A stretch of DNA of 64,000 bases, taken from NCBI GenBank assembly GCA_948502395.1, contig CAOPES010000003.1, positions 62,001 to 126,000 on the forward strand, given 5' to 3'. The position numbers and the translations under genes were made by a program. Positions within the stretch are counted from its first letter, which is position 1. The number at the start of each line of letters is the position of its first letter. The notes beneath the pieces are model-generated. The model searched no databases, was not told the origin of the DNA, and saw nothing but the letters and a program-made list of their open reading frames with translations. Source of the stretch: an uncultured Clostridia bacterium (GTDB lineage Bacteria > Bacillota > Clostridia > TANB77 > CAG-508). This document shows positions 18,780 through 27,736 of the stretch, piece by piece.

Positions 18780-18820
18780 AAAAAAGTTCAAATTTCTAAA
18801 CTCAAAATTTGAACTTTTTT
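18780..18820. terminator. Bidirectional hairpin terminator
   Basis: The perfect arms AAAAAAGTTCAAATTT and AAATTTGAACTTTTTT lie just beyond the stop of the DnaC-like gene. Confidence 0.7.
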
Positions 18821-18884
18821 GCTTTACTTTTATAGGTAAATGTATTATAATAAATTTAGATTTGGGATTAAGTTAGCATTTAGT

Positions 18885-19733
18885 TTAATTGCTTATGCTA
18901 GCTTTTTCTTTTTGATTTTCACTATATCTTTTTAGTTCAATTCCATAACACATTTGATATAATTTTTGAATAATTGCATCCGATAATTCTTTGTCATTAC
19001 TTTGCTTAAATCTATGTAATAAGCCTTCTTTATCAAACTTAGTTGTTATTATAATTGGCAACTTATTTTCATTTCTATTTTCTATAATTGTATATAATTT
19101 GTCTAATGCCCATTGACTTATTTTTTCTGTTCCTAGATCATCTATTACAACCATATCTACATTAGAAAATAGTTCTATTAGTTCATTTTCCGACTTTGAA
19201 TTATCTTTAAAAGTTTCTTTTATCATATCCAATAATGATGTTAATCTTCCTATTAAAACCAGTTTATCTTTTTCTATTAATTCATTTGAAATCGATGCTA
19301 CTAAATGTGTTTTTCCCACTCCAGAATTTCCAGTAATAATAAGTCCATTTTCTTGCTTATTTTCGGTACATTTCTTTGTATAATCTTTTGCAATCTCTAC
19401 TTCTTTTTTATTAACATCTGTTACTTTAAAATTCTTAAAATTATAATCTTTTATCCTTTTACTAATATAATTTTGAGAATAAAATTGATTAATCATTTCT
19501 CTATAATGTTCTTTTTTTTTCTGCTCTTGAATTTTAAAATCTACATCGTTCCAATAGTCTTTTGATTCTTTACAAGTGCATCTTTCATATTCAATTAATT
19601 TTGAAGATACATTAGTATATAAGTAGTCTAATTCTATTGGCTTTAAATCTTTTCCACAAAATTTGCATTTATTGTGGAAATTCTTTTGAAAATTTTCATA
19701 TTTTGTATTCTCTAAATCCATTATTGTTCTCAT
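18885..19733 (-). CDS. DnaC/IstB-like AAA+ helicase loader
   Basis: A 282-residue AAA+ protein of the DnaC type. An N-terminal zinc-binding region (CKFCGKDL, then CTC) spans about residues 23-58. Walker A is ITGNSGVGKTHL (about residue 133) and Walker B is MVVIDDLGTEK (about residue 192). Phage and integrative elements use such proteins to load the host helicase. It overlaps the end of the replisome-organiser fragment by 4 bases. Confidence 0.85.
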   Translation of the reverse strand: MRTIMDLENTKYENFQKNFHNKCKFCGKDLKPIELDYLYTNVSSKLIEYERCTCKESKDYWNDVDFKIQEQKKKEHYREMINQFYSQNYISKRIKDYNFKNFKVTDVNKKEVEIAKDYTKKCTENKQENGLIITGNSGVGKTHLVASISNELIEKDKLVLIGRLTSLLDMIKETFKDNSKSENELIELFSNVDMVVIDDLGTEKISQWALDKLYTIIENRNENKLPIIITTKFDKEGLLHRFKQSNDKELSDAIIQKLYQMCYGIELKRYSENQKEKASISN

Positions 19734-19969
19734 TCTCCTTTCTTGTATTTTTTCTTAGACTTTTCCATAATCTTTGAAAAATTTTCTATTGTCATTGGTG
19801 TTTTTTCTCCTATTACTAACTTCCCTTCACTATTACATTCCATAGCAATAGTTATTAACTGAATCCATACTCTAAAATATGTGTCTCCATCAGTTTCTTT
19901 TAGTAATATTTGCATTTTCCTGTTTGAAAATATTTTAATTTCTAGTTTTAACCATTGTAAATTATACAT
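19730..19969 (-). CDS. Phage replisome organiser N-terminal domain, shortened
   Basis: A 79-residue protein whose N-terminus (LQWLKLEIKIFSNRKMQILLKETDGDTYFRVWIQLI) matches the phage replisome-organiser N-terminal domain, which binds DNA at a replication origin. Family members are normally two to three times longer. Here the domain is cut after MTIENFSKIMEKSKKKYKKGE, and the stop runs into the DnaC-like start. It is probably a remnant left by a deletion, though a functional minimal form cannot be excluded. Confidence 0.7.
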   Translation of the reverse strand: MYNLQWLKLEIKIFSNRKMQILLKETDGDTYFRVWIQLITIAMECNSEGKLVIGEKTPMTIENFSKIMEKSKKKYKKGE

Positions 19970-19997
19970 ATCCTCCTTTCCCCGCTTTCCTTACAAT

Positions 19998-20195
19998 CTA
20001 ACTGATAGATTGCTGTTCCATATTTTCTAAATATTCATCTAGTGCTTGTACTCTAAATAAATATTTTCCACCACCTTTTGAGCATGGTATTTGTTTTCTT
20101 CTTACTAATTGATTTACCAACCAATAAGATATTCCCAAATACTCTGCTGTTTCTTTCATCGTTAGTGTTGTTCTTTGAACTTTTTGTAATTCCAT
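19998..20195 (-). CDS. Excisionase-family helix-turn-helix protein
   Basis: A 65-residue MerR-like DNA-binding protein: TLTMKETAEYLGISYWLVNQLVRRKQIPCSK is the HTH, followed by the winged KYLFRVQALDEYLENM. Such small proteins are the excisionases of Tn916-like and related integrases. It is divergent from the gene at 20345. The element-directionality role is inferred from the family and the nearby integrase. Confidence 0.82.
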   Translation of the reverse strand: MELQKVQRTTLTMKETAEYLGISYWLVNQLVRRKQIPCSKGGGKYLFRVQALDEYLENMEQQSIS

Positions 20196-20344
20196 AGTAT
20201 CACCTCCAGATTTTTAGCAAATTTGCATTGACTTTTGTTAACATTTGTATTATATTGTGTATAGTTAACTTTGTAAATACTTTATTGTTTATTTTGATAG
20301 CAAGTTAGCTCTTGATGATTTTATAAATTGTTAACGGAGGAATT

Positions 20345-21544
20345 ATGAAAGAAAATAAAGTAAATAGCAATATACACATCTCTATTAATAATGGAGAAGA
20401 AATCAAACATATAACTTTATTGTATGGAAATCCAGATTATAAATTACCTGAAGGTGTTTCAGTTTTAGATATTATAAAAGGTTGCTTAACTGAAGATGAA
20501 TATAAAGAATATGAAGAATTATTTACTGAACATTTAAAAATCAAACCTTTCACCAATGAAATAAAAAGAAAAATTGACCATTTAAATATACCAAAAAAGT
20601 TGCATTACTACGAACTAGGCGAACTTTCAAATTGTCATTTCTTTATAAAAGACCATTTCTCAATTTATGATAGAGGAACAAATTTAATTGATTTTTTAAA
20701 TACAAATTTCTCTAATTTTGATGAATATTTTGTCTGGTTTACTAAATTTTTTACTTCTTATATAAAATATTTTGAAAAAAGTGATATAGAAAATCTAAAG
20801 GTTGATAAGTCTTATAGTTATAATGAAATTGAAAATTTAGGACAAAAATACTTCAAATTAATAAAAAAAGATGCCATAAAAGTTCAAAGGATTTACTCTG
20901 AATTTGTTGACTACATTTTCAGCAAACATCCTCTTGAAAATTCAAGAACAATGACTAATCAGATGAGATTTTATATTTACTACACCTCACATTTTAAAAC
21001 ACTAAAGCCATATGTTACGGATTTTAAAATAGATGATGCTTTTAATTATAAAATTTTTCCTGAGTATCTTGAAACCAGTGAAGATAAATTATTAGAATTT
21101 TTTACAACAGGTCAACATTTTGCTGATGTATATGCTGAAACTAATGCAACAAGTTCTAGTGTTTATACCATACTTTATATTACATTATTTAAATTTGTAG
21201 AAGAAAATAAATATATAATAAAAAAATGTAAAAATTGTGGTAAATACTTTATAACAGATAATCCAAGAGTTAATTATTGTAATAATTTATTCAAAGGCAA
21301 ACAAACTTGCAGGGATATTGGTAATCAAATTGCACAAAGAATTAAACAAGAAAATGATAAAGTTTATGGTAAATATCGTAAAATATATTCTAAAAAAGCG
21401 ATGTTAGTAAAACGTAACCCTGATATAGAAGTTTATAAAAAGGATTATGAAAATTGGAAAAAAGAAGCCAAAAAATTCATGGATGATATAAGAAATGAGG
21501 AAAAAACTTATGAAGAATTTGATAATTGGTTAGATGAAAACTAA
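20345..21544 (+). CDS. DUF6076-like protein with C-terminal zinc finger
   Basis: A 399-residue protein with a mostly helical N-terminal two-thirds and a C-terminal zinc-binding motif CKNCGKYFITDNPRVNYC followed by TCRDIG. That pattern resembles DUF6076 or CGNR-type zinc fingers common on Clostridia mobile elements. A clear ribosome site (ACGGAGGAATT) precedes the ATG. It is followed after 14 bases by a small membrane protein gene and is probably co-transcribed with it. The function is unknown; nucleic-acid binding is plausible. Confidence 0.7.
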   Translation: MKENKVNSNIHISINNGEEIKHITLLYGNPDYKLPEGVSVLDIIKGCLTEDEYKEYEELFTEHLKIKPFTNEIKRKIDHLNIPKKLHYYELGELSNCHFFIKDHFSIYDRGTNLIDFLNTNFSNFDEYFVWFTKFFTSYIKYFEKSDIENLKVDKSYSYNEIENLGQKYFKLIKKDAIKVQRIYSEFVDYIFSKHPLENSRTMTNQMRFYIYYTSHFKTLKPYVTDFKIDDAFNYKIFPEYLETSEDKLLEFFTTGQHFADVYAETNATSSSVYTILYITLFKFVEENKYIIKKCKNCGKYFITDNPRVNYCNNLFKGKQTCRDIGNQIAQRIKQENDKVYGKYRKIYSKKAMLVKRNPDIEVYKKDYENWKKEAKKFMDDIRNEEKTYEEFDNWLDEN

Positions 21545-21558
21545 GGAGGTTTTTAAAT

Positions 21559-22098
21559 ATGGGAGATGAAATAATAGCAGCTTTAATATCAACTACTATA
21601 ACGAGTATTATTATAATAATAGGTTTAATCGTTACTTATAATATGAATAAAAGGAATTATAAAGAAGAGCTAAAAAATAACAAAACAACATTAAATATTG
21701 AAAAATTGCAATCTATTATTCTTGATGTATCGAATTTACTAAATGATCCAAATAATATTAGCCCTAAAACATATCAATTATTAGTTTCAAATATACTTTC
21801 ATATGGAAGTTTAGATGCAATTAAAATATTAACGTATTTACAGACTAGTTTATATAATAATCAAAATATAAATCAATCTCCTAGTGAAAAAAATAGTAAT
21901 CAAACAATTTTAACAATTACTGCTTATTGTCTATTAATTACTCAAATAAAATATGATTTAACAGGAGAAATATTACCTCCTTTGTCATATGCAAAAATAA
22001 AGTTAACTGACTTTAAAAAATTAGAAAATGATTTTTATGTCAAAAATAATGAGATAATCAACGAATTACACTTAAATGAGAATTTTAAAACTCTTTAA
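21559..22098 (+). CDS. Hypothetical single-pass membrane protein
   Basis: A 179-residue protein with one N-terminal membrane helix (AALISTTITSIIIIIGLIV, residues 7-25) and a helical cytoplasmic tail. The AAGGAGG site and 14-base gap link it to the zinc-finger gene upstream. No family is recognised. A terminator follows it. Its pairing with a zinc-finger protein inside a defence-rich element is suggestive but not evidence of a function. Confidence 0.6.
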   Translation: MGDEIIAALISTTITSIIIIIGLIVTYNMNKRNYKEELKNNKTTLNIEKLQSIILDVSNLLNDPNNISPKTYQLLVSNILSYGSLDAIKILTYLQTSLYNNQNINQSPSEKNSNQTILTITAYCLLITQIKYDLTGEILPPLSYAKIKLTDFKKLENDFYVKNNEIINELHLNENFKTL

Positions 22099-22135
22099 AA
22101 GCATTTGATTTATATATATCATAAAATATAAAAAT

Positions 22136-22160
22136 AAGGAAAAGTTAAGTGCTTTTCCTT
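22136..22160. terminator. Hairpin terminator between convergent genes
   Basis: AAGGAAAAG/CTTTTCCTT arms with flanking A and T runs. It can serve both the gene ending at 22098 and thsA ending at 22173. Confidence 0.65.
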
Positions 22161-22172
22161 TAAATTTATTTT

Positions 22173-23066
22173 TTATTCTATTCCTATTCCATTATTAATT
22201 TCCTTAATCTTTTCATATTGATATTCACATGTATATTTTATATATTCAACTATTTTATTTATATCTATATTATATTTCTTAACATCATCTTTTCTAATGC
22301 AAATAATTAATTCTGTTGCTATTTTTTTGGTTGTATTATTGGCTACAAATGAAAATATTATATGCTTAAGTATCTCTTCTCTAGAATCTACTATTCCCAT
22401 TCTTCCTGTTCCTATAATTGGAATAGCGATAGGTTCAACATGTCCATACTCTCCAATATGTTGCCATAATCGTGATAAAGAATCAGTAATATTCATAGTT
22501 GAAGGATTTATTGTTTTGCCCTTTGCATTTATATCTGAATCAGCTAAAAAATAAAATCTATATCCATTTTGATTGATTTCAACTGTAGTTCCAATTTCAT
22601 ATCTTTTTGTTTTTGTTTTTTCTCTATCTTTTAGTTCTATATATTGTTTATCTTCTAATTCTTTTTCAATTAAATAATCCAATGTAGTAATATTATTTTT
22701 AAAATATTTGTTTTGAACTTGCCCCTGAACACTATTTATACTAATAAAATCATTTTCTGTATTTGTATCAAATGTTGAATTTGTTGGTACTACTATTGCC
22801 GCTTTCTCTTTTAGTAAATCACCAATTTTTAATTTTATTTTTATATCTCTATTTTTTATATTAAATAAATATTCCCTTTTGGGCCAGTTAACAACAATAA
22901 CTACTATTATACCTACAATTAGGATTATAACATACAATTTTGTTGAAATAGTTACATCAAAAAAACCAAAAATATCATTAATAGTTACAATTGCTCCAAT
23001 GTAAGCTAATATACTAATAACATCCTTTTTTAAAACTGGCCATATATTTTTTATAAAATACTCCAT
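22173..23066 (-). CDS. thsA: Second membrane plus macro-domain protein, type II Thoeris ThsA-like
   Basis: A 297-residue protein with two N-terminal helices (ISILAYIGAIVTI and LYVIILIVGIIVVIVV). A macro-type domain follows, with AAIVVPTNSTFDT near its start and IAIPIIGTGRMGIVDS as the ligand loop. The architecture is the same as the protein at 7817, with clear similarity in the macro motifs. Its start codon overlaps the TIR gene stop by one base, so here the order is TIR then macro, the reverse of the first module. The predicted role is a membrane effector triggered by the TIR product. Confidence 0.78.
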   Translation of the reverse strand: MEYFIKNIWPVLKKDVISILAYIGAIVTINDIFGFFDVTISTKLYVIILIVGIIVVIVVNWPKREYLFNIKNRDIKIKLKIGDLLKEKAAIVVPTNSTFDTNTENDFISINSVQGQVQNKYFKNNITTLDYLIEKELEDKQYIELKDREKTKTKRYEIGTTVEINQNGYRFYFLADSDINAKGKTINPSTMNITDSLSRLWQHIGEYGHVEPIAIPIIGTGRMGIVDSREEILKHIIFSFVANNTTKKIATELIICIRKDDVKKYNIDINKIVEYIKYTCEYQYEKIKEINNGIGIE

Positions 23067-23566
23067 TATAATCCCAATTCCCTATATACATTATCTTTAT
23101 AATAATATGCCCCACTTTTTCCTTCTTTAGTGTATTGTTCATATGAACTAGGCCAATTTTCAAGAGCATATTGTAAAATCTTAGAATTAAAACTTATATG
23201 CATTGCTAAATGATCTCTTATTAAAGCTGGACATTTCTCTTCATCCATACTTCTCTTTCCATTTAAATTAACAACTATGCATGGAATATCTCTTTTTATT
23301 GCTTGTTCTATTTCCCATCTAACATATTTGTATAAATATTTTGTATGGTCACCAACTAATAAGACAAATACTTTTGTATTTCTAAATCTCTCCTGTAAAC
23401 CTGCTTTTATTGATTCTTCACTTTTATCATAAATATTGTTCAAATCATGTGCATCATAAAAATTAAAATCTGTATTATCGTTTTGTTTCCATGCCTTCAT
23501 TAAATAATAATATCTTAAATCATTGTCTGCATCCATAGATACGTAAACTTTATTTTTATAACTCAT
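23066..23566 (-). CDS. thsB: Second TIR-domain protein, type II Thoeris ThsB-like
   Basis: About 166 residues from the ATG at 23566, which follows GAAAGGAGAAATTATA. A longer frame upstream has no site. The N-terminal NKVYVSMDADNDLRYY, then GLQERFRNTKVFVLLVGDHTKY, and the Glu in RWEIEQAIKRDIP (about residue 105) match the TIR fold and its catalytic glutamate. It ends GAYYYKDNVYRELGL. It should make the nucleotide signal for the macro protein that follows it. Confidence 0.8.
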   Translation of the reverse strand: MSYKNKVYVSMDADNDLRYYYLMKAWKQNDNTDFNFYDAHDLNNIYDKSEESIKAGLQERFRNTKVFVLLVGDHTKYLYKYVRWEIEQAIKRDIPCIVVNLNGKRSMDEEKCPALIRDHLAMHISFNSKILQYALENWPSSYEQYTKEGKSGAYYYKDNVYRELGL

Positions 23567-23802
23567 TATAATTTCTCCTTTCATTTGTCACATAATATCA
23601 CATTTTCTGTAAAAAGTCCAGCAATTTGTTAACAGTGTAATTTTCGACAATTTTCTACATTTTATTATACTCATAAAATTTTTAAGTTTCTTTTTGAAAA
23701 CTATCGCATTTTGTTAACTATTATTGTGTGATAGTTTTTGTTAACAGCAAGATGCATACTTCTCCCACCCATAAGCATACTTGAAAGGAGGTGAATTAAG
23801 TA

Positions 23803-24987
23803 ATGGCTGGGAGTATAGAAAAAAGAGGAAAAAATAGTTACAGGTTAACAGTATCTGAAGGTTTTGATCTAAATGGAAATCCAATGATACACAGAAAAAC
23901 AGTACATGGAACTAAAAAAGATGCAGAAGTTGAACTCGCAAAATTTGTTACTGAAGTGCAAAATGGCTTAGTTGTTGATGGCAAATCTCTTAGATTTTCT
24001 GAATTTACAGAAATATGGAAAAGAGATTATGGTTCAAAAGAACTTGCTCCTACTACATATAAACGATATTGTAGAATGTTAGAAACAAGACTTTTACCAT
24101 ACTTCGGACATTTCTATATTAACAAAATTAGACCAACTGACATTATGAAGTTTTATGATTTACTTGAAAAAGATACTCAATTGGTTAGAAAAAGTGGTAA
24201 CAATGGCGAAAAAACTAAAAAGCCCTTATCTGGCAAAACAATTTTAGAACATCACAGATTATTAAGAGCAATGCTTCATAAGGCAGTTTATTGGCAACTT
24301 ATAGTGGCTAATCCTGCAGAGCGTGTCCAAGCACCTAAGGCTAGAAAACCTAAAAGAAGATCTTACGATGATGAGTAAACTAAAATATTACTAGAAAATT
24401 TAGAATTACTTTCTATTGAAGATACTAAATACAAAGTTGCTATCATTCTTACTGTTTTTACTGGTGTTCGTTTAGGCGAGTTAATGGGACTAGAATGGCA
24501 AGATGTTGATTTAAAGAATGGAATCATTAGTATTAATCGTTCTAGTCAGTATCTATCTGATATGGGAGTTTTTACAAAAACACCTAAAACAGAGAGTTCC
24601 ATTAGAGAAATTGCAATACCCGAATTTATCATTTCTTTGCTTGAGGAATATAAGTTATGGTATGAAGAGCAAAAATCTATTTATGGCGAATTATGGACTA
24701 ATTCTGATAGGTTATTTGTACAAGCTGATGGCAATCCTTCTTCAATTAGCAAATGGTTTGTTAGATATGTAAGCACAATTGGATTACCTGTAATTAATTT
24801 TCACGGATTAAGACATACAAATGCAAGTTTACTAGTAGCACAAAATGTTGATATAGCTGTTATTTCTGCAAGACTTGGTCATGCACAAATTAGCACTACA
24901 TTGGATTTTTATGTACATCCACTACTTTCTCATAATAGAAAAGCTGGATATGCATTAGAAAACTTGTTATTACCAACAAGGTCTTAA
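23803..24987 (+). pseudogene. int: Tyrosine integrase interrupted by one in-frame stop
   Basis: The integrase of the element, next to the right attachment site. The N-terminal arm domain is intact (MAGSIEKRGKNSYRLTVSEG), as are the core-binding domain and the catalytic domain with R in TGVRLGELMGLEW, HGLRHTNASLL and the Tyr in TTLDFYVHPL. One TAA at 24376-24378 splits it after RRSYDDE, and the same frame continues TKILLENLELL without any shift. A CAA glutamine codon there would restore the protein, so a C-to-T mutation is likely. The two halves would be 191 and about 200 residues. Confidence 0.88.
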
Positions 24988-25051
24988 TTTAAACTTTTTT
25001 CTAATTTTCACAAACGGAAATAAAAGCCGTTACAATTTTCACGATATAAAA

Positions 25052-25100
25052 ATAAAAGGCAACTAAGTAAAAAATTTAGATTTCTCATTGCCTTTTATAT
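25052..25100. terminator. Hairpin terminator after the integrase
   Basis: ATAAAAGGCAA and TTGCCTTTTAT form the stem around an AT-rich loop. Confidence 0.55.
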
Positions 25101-25164
25101 TTAAAAAAAGTATAAAATTTTAATGCTTTTTTATTAGAATTTAAGTAGTTTGAGGCACTTATTT

Positions 25165-25183
25165 TACCCAACTTTTACCCAAT
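25165..25183. promoter_or_regulatory. Paired TACCCA motifs, candidate integrase arm-binding sites (right)
   Basis: TACCCAACTTTTACCCAAT repeats the pair at 6720 in the same orientation and with the same 11-base period. Confidence 0.4.
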
Positions 25184-25276
25184 TTGACATAACAGCGCCT
25201 AAAAACAGCATTATTGTAAACAAGTTGTAGACAACAAAAAATCACTAAAACCGTTATAGTTCTAGTGATTGGAGTT

Positions 25277-25321
25277 TGGTTGCGGGGTAAGACTCGAACT
25301 TACGACCTTCGGGTTATGAGC
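25277..25321 (-). repeat. tRNA-fMet 3' half forming the right attachment site
   Basis: On the minus strand this reads from the anticodon (GCTCATAACCCGAAGG) through the T arm to ...CCCCGCAACCA. It closely matches, but is not identical to, the 3' half of the intact tRNA-fMet at 30005. The 5' half is missing on the right. The core (25306-25321) pairs with the left site at 6583. The gap from 24987 to 25556 otherwise holds only the terminator, the arm sites and a hairpin around 25240. Confidence 0.65.
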
Positions 25322-25555
25322 TATTCTATTCTTTTATTGTACTATAAAAAATTTTTTCTTTCTTTTTTTCCTGATTGCAAATATTGCATTCACATTTGCT
25401 TTAAGTTAGCTATTAATTCTTCTACATTATTTTTTATAACATTATCAGAATTTATCAAATCTATATTTATATCAAATGCATATGCTTCTTGAATATGGTA
25501 GCTTTGTAATTCTATTACACTTTTATTAATTTATCTACATTTTATACTATATTTT

Positions 25556-26053
25556 TTATTGTATTAAATTTCTGAATTCTATTGGAGAATATCCTCCCAA
25601 AACATATTGTGGACTATTATTATACCACTTCATAAACAATTCCATAAATTCTTTTATATCATCCTCATCTTCAAATCTGCATTTTTCTATCAATTCACGT
25701 AGTATATTCTCCCCTAATTCACTCTTTTTAATAATTCTTTCAAACGAATATTCCCAAACACTTTCATTTTTCGACTTCACATATTCATACAATTTTTTAG
25801 TTGATTTGTCCCATAAATATTCTTCTCTATTCAGTATTTCTTTCTCTTTAAAATTTTTATATTTAAGCCCTCTAAATTTTTGTTCATCAACAATATATCC
25901 AACCTCTTCTTCCTCTTCATCTAAATATGTTACAAATTGTTGCACTTCATTTGTATTAGTCCTCATAACATTATAATAATTAACATCCAAATTTAAATTA
26001 AGTCGTTTAAAATAGATTTCTTCTAATTCTTCTGATGATATAATCTCATTCAT
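25556..26053 (-). CDS. Hypothetical 165-residue protein
   Basis: An acidic, helical protein of 165 residues with a run of glutamates (EEEEEVGYIVDEQKF) and a C-terminus reading FMKWYNNSPQYVLGGYSPIEFRNLIQ. The last stretch is faintly like the end of some transposase or integrase-core proteins (a YSPIE-type motif), but nothing else supports that. No good ribosome site precedes the ATG. The function is unknown. It is the first gene to the right of the integrated element. Confidence 0.5.
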   Translation of the reverse strand: MNEIISSEELEEIYFKRLNLNLDVNYYNVMRTNTNEVQQFVTYLDEEEEEVGYIVDEQKFRGLKYKNFKEKEILNREEYLWDKSTKKLYEYVKSKNESVWEYSFERIIKKSELGENILRELIEKCRFEDEDDIKEFMELFMKWYNNSPQYVLGGYSPIEFRNLIQ

Positions 26054-26081
26054 ATATTTACAGATTTGTGTTCTTAGAAAT

Positions 26082-26183
26082 TCATTTCGTTGTATTTTGT
26101 TTGACTCTCTTTTCTAATACAGTATTTACTATAAATAGCATTGTATCTTTTGTCACATTGATTCTTCCTTCATATTGTTCCAT
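26082..26183 (-). CDS. Short ORF, possible truncated remnant
   Basis: 33 codons beginning MEQYEGRINVTKDTMLFIVNTVLE after a good ribosome site (AAAAGGAGATAACA). The beginning looks like a real protein N-terminus, but it stops soon after in KRVKQNTTK. It may be the stump of a gene truncated when the region rearranged. No function is assigned. Confidence 0.35.
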   Translation of the reverse strand: MEQYEGRINVTKDTMLFIVNTVLEKRVKQNTTK

Positions 26184-26319
26184 TGTTATCTCCTTTTCTA
26201 TTTTATTTCTTCAATTTTGTGTTCTGATATTCAAACAAAATTATTGTACATATATTAAATATCATTACATCAGATTTTTTCAAACTTTGCAAGCGTCACT
26301 AATAATCCCCCACACTTTC

Positions 26320-26892
26320 CTACACCAAATCTTCATACATATCACCATACAGTTCTAGTGACCTATCAACATCAATCGAATAAAACCTCACAACATCCTC
26401 ACCATACAACTCAACGCGCTTCTCCGATTCTAGCACAGCACCCAAGCTCTCCATAGTCCTCCACGATGCAGGATTGCCTTTATCCGCGTCAAGCAAAGCC
26501 TTTTTAATACCGCACTCCTTGCACACCTTTAAAGCCAAATACAAATTCACCTTATTATACCCATTTTTTCTCTCCGTCGGTCTAATACAATAGCCAATAT
26601 TTCCACCGAAATTCATTAATTTCTGATTTAGTTTAGTTCTTATATTTGCCATTCCTATTATCTTATTATCATCAACCCTTATAAGAAAATAGGTCCTTGT
26701 AGGAACTTTATCTTCAGTAACCTCTCTTGTATAATCTTCCTCCAGCTTCTTTAACCAGCCTTCATAATCATCTAAATATCTAGTCAATCCCCCAACACCA
26801 TTAATTTTAGAACCATATTCATAAAATTCATTAATAAAATCTATAGCTTCATTTTTTCTACTGATATTTGGTCTTTCATATCTAAACCTCAT
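26320..26892 (-). CDS. GNAT-family N-acetyltransferase
   Basis: About 190 residues from the ATG at 26892, which has TGGAGAGATAAA in front; a longer frame adds ten residues without a site. It has a GNAT fold with RTYFLIRVDDNKIIGMANIRTKLN (strands 3-4), then a GYCIRPTERKNGYNKVNLYLAL acetyl-CoA loop region, then CGIKKALLDADKGNPASWRTMESLGAVLE. It transfers an acetyl group to an unknown amine substrate. Slightly higher GC and clustered 'AC' use around 26330-26600 differ from neighbours, perhaps a recent arrival. Confidence 0.85.
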   Translation of the reverse strand: MRFRYERPNISRKNEAIDFINEFYEYGSKINGVGGLTRYLDDYEGWLKKLEEDYTREVTEDKVPTRTYFLIRVDDNKIIGMANIRTKLNQKLMNFGGNIGYCIRPTERKNGYNKVNLYLALKVCKECGIKKALLDADKGNPASWRTMESLGAVLESEKRVELYGEDVVRFYSIDVDRSLELYGDMYEDLV

Positions 26893-27026
26893 TTTATCTC
26901 TCCATTTCACACAACTTTCCACAATTATACCACACTCTGTTTATAAAAATCCACCACATCAAAATTTTTTGACTTTCCCAAGCAAATATATTATTCTAAA
27001 AGCAAATAAATTTCAAAGGTGATATT

Positions 27027-27674
27027 ATGATAGGCTCTCCTGTCGACTACGACAAAAAATTCAAAGAAAACCTTCCCATTCATCCAGCAAAACTTGACTG
27101 GGAATTAAAAAGATATTTAAACCTACTACCAGGAAAAGAAATCTTAGACTTAGGAATTGGACAAGGAAGAAACTCCATTCCATTAGCAAAACTAGGATAT
27201 CATATTACAGGCGTAGATTTCTCTTATAAAAATTTAGAAATATGCAAAGAAATTTGTCCCGAATTAAATTTATCAAGAGCAGATATAAGAGATTTCGAGA
27301 TAGAAAAGGATAAGTATGATTTAATATCATCAAGATGTGTTTTACATTTTTTCCATAAAGACGATATGTATGAGATAGTACATAATATTAAGAAAAACTT
27401 AAAATCCAATGGTTTGGTATATATACAAGTATTTTCGGTGGAAGACCCAAAATTACAGAAACATACTAATTCAGATAATTTTGAAATGTTAGAAAATAAT
27501 ATTTTTCATAACATTGTTAATAATACATTTGTTAGTTTTTTCACGAAAAATGAAATATTAGATTTGTTTAATGATTTTCAAACTATTTCTATTTCAGAAG
27601 AATATTCCTTAGACCAAGGTAGCGATACTCCTTATTACTCAGGAATTATAAAATATATTGGACAAAAAAGTTAG
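27027..27674 (+). CDS. Class I SAM-dependent methyltransferase (TehB-like)
   Basis: A 215-residue methyltransferase with motif I ILDLGIGQGRNSIPLAKLGYHITGVDFS (about residues 38-66), the post-motif region ADIRDFEI, and ISSRCVLHFFHKDDM. The pattern is that of TehB/UbiE-like small-molecule methyltransferases; the substrate is unknown. The ribosome site CAAAGGTGATATT fixes the start. It stands alone, divergent from the GNAT gene and convergent with the DUF3883 gene. Confidence 0.85.
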   Translation: MIGSPVDYDKKFKENLPIHPAKLDWELKRYLNLLPGKEILDLGIGQGRNSIPLAKLGYHITGVDFSYKNLEICKEICPELNLSRADIRDFEIEKDKYDLISSRCVLHFFHKDDMYEIVHNIKKNLKSNGLVYIQVFSVEDPKLQKHTNSDNFEMLENNIFHNIVNNTFVSFFTKNEILDLFNDFQTISISEEYSLDQGSDTPYYSGIIKYIGQKS

Positions 27675-27736
27675 AGACCTAACTTCTCTAACTTCTAACT
27701 TTTAGTAATTATCCCTCAGTATAACAGCATTGTAGC

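Larger units (their letters stand above)
6583..25321. mobile_element. Integrated element carrying a defence island (~18.7 kb)
   Basis: The bounds are near-identical 16-bp cores, CCTTTGGGTTATGAGC at 6583 and CCTTCGGGTTATGAGC at 25306. The right core is part of a tRNA-fMet 3' half. Paired TACCCA motifs sit just inside both ends. The contents are a tyrosine integrase next to the right end, an excisionase-like HTH protein, a replisome-organiser fragment, a DnaC-like loader, and four defence modules (two TIR/macro systems, RloAB, type III R-M). I see no relaxase or capsid genes, so it resembles a small integrative or satellite element. The integrase is interrupted by a stop codon, so the element may be stuck. 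The boundary call is an inference from the repeats and gene content. Confidence 0.7.

Noticed and set aside
25265..25492. ORF over the tRNA-fMet fragment.
   Set aside because: It overlaps the tRNA remnant and has no ribosome site or protein-like composition.
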